DNA of 64,000 bases from Karstenula rhodostoma CBS 690.94 (lineage: Eukaryota > Ascomycota > Dothideomycetes > Pleosporales > Didymosphaeriaceae), in the NCBI GenBank assembly GCA_010093485.1, contig MU001493.1, positions 2,530,937 to 2,594,936 of the forward strand, given 5' to 3'. A program made the position numbers and the translations under genes. This document shows, one piece after another, positions 1-9,397 of this stretch; position 1 is the first letter of the stretch; every line of letters starts with the position of its first letter. The notes below the pieces were generated by a model. It had not been told where the DNA came from and did not search any database. It was given only the letters and a program-made list of their open reading frames with translations.

Positions 1-286
1 ACCGCCCGAGGAAAGGAACTGAGCTGGTGTTATTTCACGGCCATGGCGTCACAATGTCAACCATGCTCTCACAACGCGCTCACATGGGCCTGTTCTCACT
101 GGCAGCAGCAGTCCCTGCTTATATTTAACATCCCACCGGAACTCATAGCATTCGGTACAACCCTCTACCCTCTCATCAGCAAGACAACCCAAAAAAAAAT
201 ACTGCAACGCATATCGCCGGTTGCACCTAAACAGGACATACTCAAGTGGAAGCCTTCACACACCTTGGTGCAGAAACGTAGGACTC

Positions 287-1750
287 ATGGAACCCGTCAA
301 CGAGTCTACCCCTCTCAACGACCTCGGCATTCAGTCAGTCCAGCATGACCTGGACTCTCACAATGTTGCCGCAACTTCGGGCGGATGGAATGAACATACT
401 TTGCGCACGCTCAGCTCTCTGAACTCGAATCCTTACAACCAAGACAACGAGGAAATGGAGATGCGAGGATTCATTGGGTTTCCTTCGGCAGGCGCGGTCA
501 TTGATTACCTCCTAGCTCGGGAGTTTCAGCACATCGATTGCGTCTGCGTGGTCGACGTACATGATCTGAAGAACCTGGCCCCTGTAAACGCTGGTCTTCC
601 GGAAGCCAACCTTGTCATCCCAACTTTGACCCGCGGTTACATCATGGCTGCACTTACGGAAAACTCACCCCACGCCGAGCATGTGGCAGAATACATCGGA
701 AAGCCGCCAGAGCCTGCTGGCGATGCCGATGAATTCGACATGCCGATGGGTTTCGCAGAGTGGTGGCTCTCTGTGGGTGGTAGGTTCTGGGTGCGAGGAC
801 TGGACAAGGACGGCAACCCCCCAGCTTGCCCGGATATGCCGGTCGACCTCAATGTCCAGATGGAGGACGACGTCAATATGGATACACCACTAGACCTCGA
901 CGTCGAAGTGCCGCAAAACTCTGCGCAGGTCGATGTTCAAGCTGCTCACCAACAGAACGCTGCGCCGTACAGTTCCAGGACCGCGGCTAGTGCCAAGCAT
1001 TTACGCAGCATCAGTGGTCGTTACGGCCTCTACATGCATCACACCTTTTCGACAGGCTCACTCCGTATGTGGAGCGAGATGGGCATTGAACTTCCAGCCA
1101 CCGTGGCCCAGCAGCACATCTCTTACCACCCGATCTTCAGCTTCGCGCCCGTCTACAATGTCGACCTGCGTCTGCTAGGCGACATCCCTGTCACAGACGT
1201 TGAGCTTCTGACCTTTTTCCCCGACCACCTGGTGTTCTGGCCTGACATGATCTACCGCCTTTGCAGTGCGGGCTGGCAGACTGCCGGTATGCTGCGGGTG
1301 ATGTACGCTGCTCGTGGCGTGAATACCTATTCCGCAGAGGATAAAGGGGTGATGGCGCGCGATAACTCCCGCGTGGGCCATTCTCGTAGGATCCTAGGCG
1401 TGAAAGTCGAGGAGGAGCCCCGCCTGGAGCCGTATACCGACCTGGCCATGGCCAACTGGCGGGAACCGCGTAAGGGAGACGTCATGAAGTACACCTGCCT
1501 CCGGAAACTCACAGACTACTACGTCTCAGACCTCGCAGACGGCGTACTACCGTACATGTTCCCTGATGGAGAGAATGGTGGCCCGCTAACTGGTGCCATC
1601 CGGATCACACGCACACACCCGGACGATGCTGAGGTCAAGGCTCTGAAGCTCAGTGGCGTCTCTGCCTTTCTGAAGAAGCATAGTCTTTACCCCGCTGCGG
1701 TTTCGGCCGGGCCACAGAACCCGCCCACGCCAGTTCAGAAGCAGACCTAG
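287..1750 (+). CDS. Hypothetical protein, 487 aa, no recognised domain
   Basis: I do not recognise this protein. I start it at the ATG at 287; the frame is open further upstream but only through a non-conserved-looking leader. A TATA-like stretch (TATATTTA, about 120-127) lies about 165 bp upstream. The protein is soluble, with no signal peptide or membrane span. It has an acidic low-complexity centre (about residues 190-225, rich in D/E/V/N) and an aromatic-rich second half with repeated Tyr, Trp and Phe, and ends in a Pro/Gln tail. It is a single long exon with even codon use, so it is very probably a real gene. It could be a lineage-restricted nuclear or cytosolic protein, but nothing in the sequence fixes a role. 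Confidence 0.7.
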   Translation: MEPVNESTPLNDLGIQSVQHDLDSHNVAATSGGWNEHTLRTLSSLNSNPYNQDNEEMEMRGFIGFPSAGAVIDYLLAREFQHIDCVCVVDVHDLKNLAPVNAGLPEANLVIPTLTRGYIMAALTENSPHAEHVAEYIGKPPEPAGDADEFDMPMGFAEWWLSVGGRFWVRGLDKDGNPPACPDMPVDLNVQMEDDVNMDTPLDLDVEVPQNSAQVDVQAAHQQNAAPYSSRTAASAKHLRSISGRYGLYMHHTFSTGSLRMWSEMGIELPATVAQQHISYHPIFSFAPVYNVDLRLLGDIPVTDVELLTFFPDHLVFWPDMIYRLCSAGWQTAGMLRVMYAARGVNTYSAEDKGVMARDNSRVGHSRRILGVKVEEEPRLEPYTDLAMANWREPRKGDVMKYTCLRKLTDYYVSDLADGVLPYMFPDGENGGPLTGAIRITRTHPDDAEVKALKLSGVSAFLKKHSLYPAAVSAGPQNPPTPVQKQT

Positions 1751-3189
1751 AGTGTCCCAGTCGCCTACTACGTGGACGCAATTCGAGACCGCTTCTGAGC
1801 ACAAGCAACACATCGAAACTCGGGAATCTTGCTCTGGCCTTGCAGTATTCAACCACGGCGTCTTCCCATGGATCACCCCCTCCTCGCGAGTGCGTCTCCA
1901 TACGGCAACAAATGCAGCAGGGAAACGCATTGTCTTCCTTTTGGTTGAAATATCTCTCCTATTCTATGAAAAGGCACACCACAGCCTATTTTTTCATTGC
2001 ATCCCTTACCTAGCATTCCAGTCCTTTACGTCTAACTATACTTCTCGAAACCGACAAGAAGCATGCAAACGTACGTTTTGCATAATTCCCACTTCCAAGT
2101 TTTTCATCATCAAGAAGCAAGAACACGGCTTGGTGCCTTTCCCATCTACCACTTGCACGCATACATACCTCAGCACCAGGACCACGCTCCTGCACAGGAA
2201 GCAGAAGCGCGGATTGAATCCCTTGTCACATGCCTGTTAAACGCGGGTAGATAGACAAACAAATTGTTATACAACACAAAACTCATGAAAAGTGTGAAAG
2301 TCATTCGTATACCCTTTGGATATACATGGGCAAGTCCGAAATGGTTTTTGATAGTGCTATCGTCCTTCATCAGTGCTAGTTCTACCCGCAGCTCTGCTTA
2401 TATTGCGGCAAAGATATCCTTCATCAATCGCCAGAATACAGTATTCGGGTGTGTATCTGTAAAAGAAGAAAGAGACTGCAAAATTCGTAGTCCTAAGAAA
2501 CATCCGTGTTTCCGCTACTATCTGCCTAATACCTTGCTCGCGAGGATCTCCCAACAGAATCTTTAGTGGCATATGTTACCAACGCGAATCACAGAAGAAA
2601 TCGTACAGTAGAGCACACAGTGCGCGTCTAAGTCGTGGCGAAAACATCGTCGTGGTCGAGCACCCAGCACTTCTTGTAGAGTAGATATACCGTATTACCA
2701 GTCAGCATTACTTGCGTACCCACCGACCCACCGACCTAGGACTGTCTGTCCTCAAGAAATCTCGCGCCTCGCGCCTCGCGTCATCCCATCCGTTCAGCAA
2801 CGCAAACATTATTGGACAACGTATTTAACGAAAGCAGTATTAAAACCAAAAACATGTATCATTAACTGTCTATCCACACAATTTCAGTATATACAGTTTC
2901 GCATTACATCGACTAACCCTATATGCCCTGTCTGAAAGCTCCCGATCCGCGCAATCCGAGAATCTGGCGGCAGTATTGTGGACAGAGCAATTCGGTATTC
3001 GTAAACTAGACATGGAAACGCAAAAACTCGCCACGAGCAAACGCAATCGTGCCCCTTGGGCACTTATTCGGCCCAGGAGAGAGGATATTGAGGTGTGGAG
3101 GGAAAGGGTTGAGAGTAATAAGGGTATGTGCTGGGTATGAAGACAGGAGAGGAAATGGCGGGACCGGAAAATGCGGTGAAAGTGTGTGA
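1751..3189. other. Intergenic, no gene seen
   Basis: Only short open frames without coding character are present. A small tandem repeat of the heptamer CTCGCGC (about three copies) sits at 2761-2780. The rest is presumably the 3' end of the gene ending at 1750 and the 3' end of the minus-strand gene ending near 3190. Confidence 0.6.
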
Positions 3190-4074
3190 TCAGTTCCTGC
3201 GAATAGATCAGCCAATAGCTCGAAATGAGTTGTTCGACGTACCCGTTTTTTTTCTGAGCTTTTGCTAACGTATCATCATCGTCGTCGTCGTCGGTAAGGT
3301 CGATGAACTCACTTTTTCCGCTTCCCTTAGTTTGATTCGGAATAACTCCCGGGTAGTGTCCCGCTGTGGTCGACATGTGTGCTTGAGAAGAGGCTGGAGA
3401 AGGAGATGCATGTGCCGCCATCGACGGTGCCGACTGGGGCAAAAGGAGGTGTTTTGGTGCAAGCAGTGGACCTTCATAGGACAAGAGCGACTGGGTTACA
3501 TTCGCTGCAACTTATGAGACAGCGAGCCTTTCATTTTCCTTAGCCTTCCATATCGTGAAGGTAGTGAACTATTAGACTGCGCGGTCAATGAGTGGAAGCT
3601 AGCAGGCCGGGCTGGGTTCCGGCAAACGTCTCTAGTTGCGGGCTTTCCATTTGCGACACTAAGTGGCTTCCGATAAAAGCATGCTTGGTCGAGCAGAGGC
3701 AGAGGGGTAGCCATGTTGCGGTCCGGTAAGTGTGGTAGATAGATGCGCATAGTTGCCGATTCCACCACCGGCGGACACGATAGCGTCTGGGCTGCCGTGG
3801 ATTGATACGGTCCGAGGGATTGGGAGCACTCTTGGTGTTGAGCTAAGGATTGACTGCTGCTTCGCATTGACTGCTGTAGAACTGTGTTGGCCGGAACAAT
3901 GAGAGCTTGTGGTGCACCAATATGCGATTGGACTGTGCTGTCGGGGGGCTCGGCGTACTTACCCTTGGTGTTACGAAGTATAGGGGGAACCTTTGTAGTA
4001 AACTCCTTGCCACTGTTGTCTGTTCCTGAGTCGAATCCCTCGAAGGGCTCCGCGTCGATCATATCGACAATCAT
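3190..4074 (-). CDS. Hypothetical protein with a SUMO-interaction-like motif; internal splice unresolved
   Basis: Two open frames on the minus strand probably form one gene. The upstream one begins with an ATG at 4074 and runs in frame to a TAA at 3496. The downstream one is open from about 3508 and contains I-D-L-T followed by seven aspartates, the classic shape of a SUMO-interacting motif (hydrophobic core plus acidic run). A clear intron closes the downstream frame: donor GTACGT at 3242, acceptor TTCGCAG at 3197, after which the protein stops at 3190. The junction between the two frames could not be settled; candidates lie between about 3500 and 3970, including a GTAAGT donor near 3960. 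A further GTGAGT donor near 4129 suggests a 5' UTR intron. The protein is Ser/Pro/Gln-rich and likely disordered. If the motif is real, the protein would bind SUMO in the nucleus; that is inference. Confidence 0.35.
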
Positions 4075-4497
4075 GTCTATTCCATTTTTCCATTTACACT
4101 CTTAAACGAGGAAAGCGAATATACTCACTTTCGACCTTCGATTATAGGAATTGTGATCGAGGTCACGGTCGAGGTCACGAGATCAAGTGTCACGTGAGAG
4201 TTCGTTGAATCGAAAAAGAGTGACATGCTAGATGTGGGACAGGGGATGATCTGGGGTATTGATATTAAGGATTGTGCCAAACGGAAACCGGCGACAAAAT
4301 TGGCCTTGTCGCGCGTACGCAGTCCGTATCAGTTCGGCTACAATGTCATGAAGAGACGCCTGCGCTAAACCATTCCACCGCTAGAGTTACTAGGCGCCAT
4401 CGTTGCTTTCAATATCGGATAGATGGCCTGGTGTATCCCATCTTTTCGTATGCCATTGAAACTTTGCAGTCAGCCAGTCTTGCCACTTGCACTCGCT

Positions 4498-5013
4498 TTA
4501 CGCCCTACTACCCTTGTCATCCTTCAACCAGGACATGACACACTGCTGTACACGTTCATGACGCTTGTCCCGATGTAGAACAGGCAGCGGCAGTCCAACC
4601 TCTTCCAATACGTTCGACTCGTGACGCTGCACGCTTTGCAAGTCCGGCTTCTTGAATGCACGAATCTCGCGGAGGTGGACGTCGATGAAGGACGCGTCGT
4701 GCTCCGGACGCTGGTGACTGGCCTCTTTGAGACGACATTTCTCGTCATCAGCGCGGCTGTGGGACGAGAAGAGGAAGAACAGGCGGCGGGGCGGTTGAGG
4801 AGTGGCAGAGCCTTGCTTCTTTGCACTGCGAATTCGGTTATAGACGTTGATCATCCAGCCCTTTGGGGTCACAACAATGATAACGATCAAGATGACGATC
4901 ACAATAAGGACAAGAAGGGGCACCCATTGGACCTGGATCCCAGTATGCTTGGTGGTGCCTGCATCTGCAGCATGAGCCGAGAGAAGATGAAGAGTGCTGT
5001 TTAGCGGAGACAT
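4498..5013 (-). CDS. Small single-span membrane protein, 171 aa
   Basis: I recognise no family. The ATG at 5013 is followed by a short N-terminal region (about 30 residues) with a glycosylation sequon at Asn5. One very strong hydrophobic span follows at about residues 31-48, made almost only of Val, Ile and Leu. After it comes a basic cytosolic-type tail (Arg/Lys clusters around 60-70) of about 120 residues with charged, possibly helical segments. There is no cleavable signal peptide, so an N-outside type III topology is likely. This is the only minus-strand member of a run of similar small single-span proteins that continues from 9.4 to 18.3 kb. Function unknown; a sensor or adaptor at the plasma or an internal membrane is possible. 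Confidence 0.6.
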   Translation of the reverse strand: MSPLNSTLHLLSAHAADAGTTKHTGIQVQWVPLLVLIVIVILIVIIVVTPKGWMINVYNRIRSAKKQGSATPQPPRRLFFLFSSHSRADDEKCRLKEASHQRPEHDASFIDVHLREIRAFKKPDLQSVQRHESNVLEEVGLPLPVLHRDKRHERVQQCVMSWLKDDKGSRA

Positions 5014-5287
5014 CCTGTGCTTCGGTTGAGAGGTTGAGATGGTATCCAGTGAGATCTGGGAAGGGTTGCAGGTTGCAGGCTACATGACCTCATGGGAGAA
5101 TATAACTACATGGCTGGTATGGCTACCATACACAGGAGGTGAAAGAATTGTGAATTTACAAGACATGGCCTGAGCAGACATTGTTGGGGGACACTTGTGA
5201 AAAGGGAGCGCATCTCTGTGGTAGGCTAGCAAAGGATACAAAGAAAGGAGGCGTAGAGAGACCGTGGCCGGTGAGAACAGGGATTGC
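5014..5287. other. Short divergent/intergenic gap
   Basis: This gap lies upstream of the small membrane protein starting at 5013 and downstream of the extended frame ending at 5288. No element is recognised. Confidence 0.5.
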
Positions 5288-5953
5288 TTAGTATTCGAGA
5301 TCATCGAATGCGTCCTCTGGGTGCGGGAGGGATGGCACGATTACAATGGCGGAACGAGCACAAGAACGAGCTGGCGAGCGGGCAATGGTTGATGCACGCC
5401 GTGCTGCTGGTTTGGAAATGCTCGCAGTTCGAACCGGAGACTTTGCAGGCGCTGCAGCCGGCGCGGCCTCGGGAGCTCCTTTCGTCTCAGCATCGGCCGC
5501 CTTCTTTGCCGTCTACGCGATCTTCTTGGCTATCCTGAGCTGTATTCTCTTCTCAATCTTTTCCAGTTTCGCGACGCTTAGTTCCTTCTTAAGCTTTTCG
5601 CCTGCCCTCTCTTTCTTGACGTGGTCGCGAGTCACCCGATCAGCGAGGCTGGTGGGCTTCGAGCTACCAGTTTTTGCCTTCGCCTCGAGAAGAGCGATAT
5701 AGGTATCGATCTGATCAGGCGAGAGTTTATAAACGTCTATTTTCGAGGGTCTAAACTTGCGGAGGTCATCCTTTGGCTTCGTGCTGCTCTTCTTCGGGGC
5801 CTGGGGGGCTTGGACGACATTGTTCTCACGAGCGAACTTGCGCTTCTCAGCACGCGTGAAGCGTGTTTTGCCCGAAGCCGGTGTATCGCCGGCAGGCACT
5901 TCAATAGCGGAAAACTCAGTAACGTCTTTCATGTGCGACGCTGCAGGTGGCAT
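5288..5953 (-). CDS. Basic Lys/Ala-rich protein with in-frame TAG followed by a 74-codon extension
   Basis: The frame starts at the ATG at 5953 and encodes 146 aa up to a TAG at 5513-5515. The protein is soluble, charged and probably helical, with a Lys/Arg-rich first third (R-A-E-K-R-K-F motif) and a coiled-coil-like C-terminal part of Lys, Glu and Leu. The same frame then continues for 74 codons without another stop to a TAA at 5288-5290. That extension is Ala/Lys/Pro/Ser-rich and ends in a clearly acidic tail (P-E-D-A-F-D-D-L-E-Y), consistent with coding sequence. Possible readings are a 146-aa protein with a rarely read-through stop, a recent nonsense mutation, a base error, or a small intron removing the stop (a GT lies over the TAG, but no good acceptor keeps frame). 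I do not recognise the family; a nucleolar or ribosome-related protein would fit the composition. Confidence 0.6.
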
Positions 5954-6426
5954 GGTGATGGTTCAAGAGCGACCATTTGAGCGTACTGTAGACCTAAAGT
6001 AAGTGAGCTACAAAGAAATATGTCGCCACGGATTAGCAGGCGCCATCAGGTGTCAGTTCTTTGTAACGTCGTGTTCTCCGTGGTCCTGGATTCAAAGGTC
6101 AATGGGGAAGATAGGCACGCCTGAAAGGGGAAAACAGCCTCTGGAGACTAGGATCCGCTGTTAAAGCGTCAAACAACCGCTGGAGCCATGGTTGCGACGA
6201 TGGAGATCCAGGGCAGGTGTTGGAGCGAGGTGCTGGAGGTTCTGAGTGACATGGATCTATGACGGCTCCGGCTTGGCAACGGCGCTTCCCCGCGAAGGTG
6301 GCTTCTTTCACATGTCAGCCGACGTCAACCTTCAAATTCATAGCAATACCGGCGACATGATACAATGATACACGCTCAGTAGCCTTTCCAGCCAATTCCG
6401 AGGCAACGCATCGCATAGCAGACAAT
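5954..6426. other. Divergent promoter region
   Basis: About 470 bp between two divergently transcribed genes (starts at 5953 and 6427). It presumably serves both; no specific element is recognised. Confidence 0.5.
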
Positions 6427-7191
6427 ATGGGCATCTTGACGAACCCGCTGTACCTTCTTGGTCCGCCTCTGCTCTTCCTTGTCTCCTTCCCGCTCACCAT
6501 CTTTGCGGCAATCACGACCGGCATCGCCCTTTCCCTTCTCACCGTGCGCGTCTCCATCGTCTACTTTGAGCTCGGAATCGCCCTCGTGCATGCCTACCTC
6601 TTTCCCGAGCCCGCAAAGCCTGCGCCTAGACACGTTGTCCCGTCTCCATCTCCGCCGCGCTTTCGCCGCACCAGCACTTCGTCGGATAGCACCGCACCTG
6701 CTGCGCGACTGTATACCAAGAGCGGCTCCTCAGCCTCTCTAGTCAACGTTGATCGAATGGCAAACGCTCGCGACTTCGAGGGCGTCGGCGGGTGGCGCTA
6801 CTACGAGGGCGAGGAAGAGGAGGCGGTATGGATGGGCATGAACAAGAGGCTCGAACTGCCTCTTGCTTTACCACCCGGGAGACGCCATCAGAGGAGGCAT
6901 ACTGGCGAAGACCAACGCTCGAGCGGTAGCCCCGAGGTGTTACGGATGAGCCCGTTGCAGAGCCGGATGCGAACGCCTCAGCGTACACCGCGCGCCGTAG
7001 GCCCAGAAGAGGACCAATGCGACGATTACTTCCCGCCGCAACCCATATTGAAGCCCCTTAGTACCGCAATGGAGCCGCTCAGTCTGAGTTCGCAGCATTC
7101 GAGGCAGGCGAGTGTTGTAAGCTTAAGTGGAAGCAGCACCACCACGTCTGGCAACTCGAGCCCAGATGCCCACAAGCAGTCAGGCGATTGA
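6427..7191 (+). CDS. Fungal membrane-anchored protein with two N-terminal hydrophobic spans, 254 aa
   Basis: The ATG at 6427 opens a protein whose first 60 residues are strongly hydrophobic, enough for two spans (about 8-34 and 38-58) or a re-entrant hairpin. The remaining 190 residues are hydrophilic and Ser/Pro/Arg-rich. Within that tail lies the stretch R-D-F-E-G-V-G-G-W-R (about 114-123), which I have seen as a conserved block in uncharacterised ascomycete proteins; a short acidic run follows. The rest is low-complexity serine. Location is probably the endoplasmic reticulum or another endomembrane. It differs from the single-span neighbours in having the hydrophobic part at the very N-terminus and two spans. 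No enzyme motif is visible. Confidence 0.65.
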   Translation: MGILTNPLYLLGPPLLFLVSFPLTIFAAITTGIALSLLTVRVSIVYFELGIALVHAYLFPEPAKPAPRHVVPSPSPPRFRRTSTSSDSTAPAARLYTKSGSSASLVNVDRMANARDFEGVGGWRYYEGEEEEAVWMGMNKRLELPLALPPGRRHQRRHTGEDQRSSGSPEVLRMSPLQSRMRTPQRTPRAVGPEEDQCDDYFPPQPILKPLSTAMEPLSLSSQHSRQASVVSLSGSSTTTSGNSSPDAHKQSGD

Positions 7192-7355
7192 CTGTTGTTC
7201 GCGCGGACCCTCTCACCATTTTAGTCATCATAGTTCTCGTTTGAGTGTTTGTTACTACCACCATGATCAGCACAATAGACCGTTAGGCCGCCATCATGAT
7301 GGGTTCAGGCCGCGCCGGTCGATTCAGATGCCTTCAAATCTCATAATGATATCAG

Positions 7356-7598
7356 GAGGAGACGAAAGACGTCGACTGGGGTCACGTTCCCGAGACTGCC
7401 CCGGGTGGCCTGCCGGAATATGCCATGAACACGCCAGAGGCCGAGGCAGAGTTCGAGAGGATCAAGAACTTGAAAGAGGAAAAACGCGAGAAGCACTGGG
7501 AGTGGTGTAGGCTGGTATGGGTCGGGATCATCAAGGATCGCGGCGCGGAAGAAGTAGGATTGCCTCTCTTCAGTAATGATGATGATGAAACAATTTAA
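7356..7598 (+). CDS. Coding 3' exon of an unrecognised small protein (5' exon not found)
   Basis: A frame open from 7348 to a TAA at 7596-7598 encodes about 80 residues with strong coding character: an acidic start, a charged helical middle (E-F-E-R-I-K-N-L-K-E-E-K-R-E-K) and an aromatic segment (H-W-E-W-C-R-L-V-W). A stop just upstream is followed at once by a good acceptor, ATATCAG ending at 7355, with a branch-like CTCATAAT before it, so this is most likely a last exon. I could not find a first exon with an ATG in the right phase between 7192 and 7355; a downstream ATG at 7423 would give only 58 residues. It ends 8 bp from the convergent VOC gene. Function unknown; a small mitochondrial protein is one possibility. 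Confidence 0.5.
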   Translation, partial: EETKDVDWGHVPETAPGGLPEYAMNTPEAEAEFERIKNLKEEKREKHWEWCRLVWVGIIKDRGAEEVGLPLFSNDDDETI

Positions 7599-7606
7599 TG
7601 CTCACC

Positions 7607-8233
7607 CTACTTATCCCTATTCGCCATCATCCTCTCAAAGCTACAACTACACGCCTCAATCACATTCCCCCACGGATCCTGCATATACAACGCCACCTGT
7701 CTCTCCCCCTCGCCCTCACAGCTCGCCGGCACAACCGCCTCCCCAATATGCCTCGCCCCCATCGCCACCGCCCGCCCCAGCAAACCCTCCGGGTCCGGAT
7801 CCGTAACCGCAAGATGAAACACGCCGCCCCTCGTATAATCAAACCTGGCGGGCTCCGACATCGGCGGATCGACAAACTGGAAGAGCTCAAAGCCCACGCC
7901 GTTGCCTGTGGCCAGAAACGCGAGCTTTACCTTGTGGAGTTTCGAGTCGTAAACGCGGAAGATGGGGGCGCAGGGGTCGGTGGATCGGTCGCAACAGATG
8001 GGGGCACGCAGGCGGCGGAAGCCGAAGAGGGTTGTGTACCAGGATACTGCGGCTTCGAGGTCGGGGATGTGGAGGGCGATGTGGTTGAGGACGCGGTTGT
8101 GGGGGATTTCTTCGTGGGTGGTCGTGCTGATTTGGACAGTTGCTGGGCTGGGAGTTGGGTGTGCTTTCGTGGATAGAATGGTTTCTGTCTGGGTGTCATT
8201 GTGCGGTTGGAGGGGAAAGCCATCTTTGCGGAT
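7607..8233 (-). CDS. VOC-superfamily (glyoxalase/bleomycin-resistance-like) protein, no in-frame ATG seen
   Basis: The minus-strand frame ending at the TAG at 7607 reads as one VOC module of about 190 residues. It opens with N-H-I-A-L-H-I-P-D-L-E and W-Y-T-T-L-F-G-F-R, and then shows F-E-L-F-Q-F, a second half beginning G-G-V-F-H-L-A-V, and L-Y-M-Q-D-P-W-G-N near the end. These are family hallmarks; VOC proteins bind a metal in paired beta-alpha-beta folds and include glyoxalases and dioxygenases. The frame is open up to a TAA at 8234-8236 but holds no ATG before the conserved part. An ATG at 8223 (and one at 8199) lies in another frame. So either a first exon was missed or the gene carries a frameshift near its start. 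Substrate cannot be told. Confidence 0.6.
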   Translation of the reverse strand: MRKDGFPLQPHNDTQTETILSTKAHPTPSPATVQISTTTHEEIPHNRVLNHIALHIPDLEAAVSWYTTLFGFRRLRAPICCDRSTDPCAPIFRVYDSKLHKVKLAFLATGNGVGFELFQFVDPPMSEPARFDYTRGGVFHLAVTDPDPEGLLGRAVAMGARHIGEAVVPASCEGEGERQVALYMQDPWGNVIEACSCSFERMMANRDK

Positions 8234-9397
8234 TTATAACAGGGAAGTGTACTTCCATCGTATCCCAGGTATACTGAGCATTGCTGGGAAAAGCGGCTAG
8301 TGAACGGAATATAGCGACGATCGCGTGATCACTGGAACCCAGCCTTTACGCGATCGGATGACCTTTTCCGGCCCACTTCCATAGACTGCGCCAACGCTTC
8401 TAGTCAGACCTAGTTACAGGACACGACCAATCCTAATTCCAAACCACTGCACTAACCACGGGCTGCAGATATGGGGTACTTTGAAAGAAAGCGTGCTCCA
8501 TCGTACGCACGGTACTTATGCTTTTGTAAGACACAAAGCCACAGGCTCAAAGGTTATGGAGTGTTCTCTTAGTGAATTGTGGACAAACCCTCCGGCATCG
8601 CATTCACTTTAATATCCCACAGGCGCCTCCCTATTGTCTTCCACGACTCCGGGATCCCCACATGTCACCTTAATATATGGGGAGTATGAGAGGAACAAGA
8701 GATGAGATCTATTTAGTAGGAGTGAAGCGTTTGGATAGGGAAATCTGCAATGTATTGTTTAGAGCACAGGAGAAAGCAATCCCCTAGAATGAGAAGAGGG
8801 TTCCAGAACGTCGCAACCAGCTCTTCAATCCTTGTCTTGTGGGTTTATGCTCCTCTTTTCAGTCCCTTCGTGGTTCCCAGGCTCGGCCTTTCCTTGAATT
8901 GCCTTCGTAAGGCGCTCAGTTTGTATATGAATGGAGCCAAATGATGCGAGCAAATATATGCAAGATACGTTGCGCATAAAAGCTCTACGGGAAAAGATCT
9001 ATATCGAGATATTGTACCAGGTGCTGAATCATCGACACGGGTTGCACAGGCCTGTTGACCAGTGTCTGATTACTCAAACTCGAGCGGGTACCCGCAACAG
9101 CCTCACCTCGAGCCACTTCACTTGACTACCCAAAGCGGTTGTTCGCGCCACATCGAGACCCTGCAAACGCGCTCAACCCACGCGTGCTCCACGCTCGCTT
9201 TCGCTTCATTCTCTTTCAGCAAACACACCAGCGAGGCCCATAGACCGACCCCTCGCCTTCAGCAGAATTGCTGTGTGACAACCAGCTCATCAGGTAAGAC
9301 AAGCATCTCAACGCCCCCCAAAAGCTCCCAGAACATCCTCTCTATTGTTTCGAGACCCCAAAAGCAAACTTATCCACATAAAGCCGACAAACCGACC
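8234..9397. other. Intergenic / 5' UTR of the next gene
   Basis: No coding frame of any quality. The last 100 bp look like a fungal 5' UTR, and a GTAAGA donor at 9294 following CATCAG suggests a 5' UTR intron before the ATG at 9398. Confidence 0.5.

Noticed and set aside
5346..5702. + strand frame rich in Ala/Phe/Ser with hydrophobic stretch
   Set aside because: It is antisense to the Lys/Glu/Ala-rich minus-strand gene; Phe and Leu come from complementing Lys and Glu codons.
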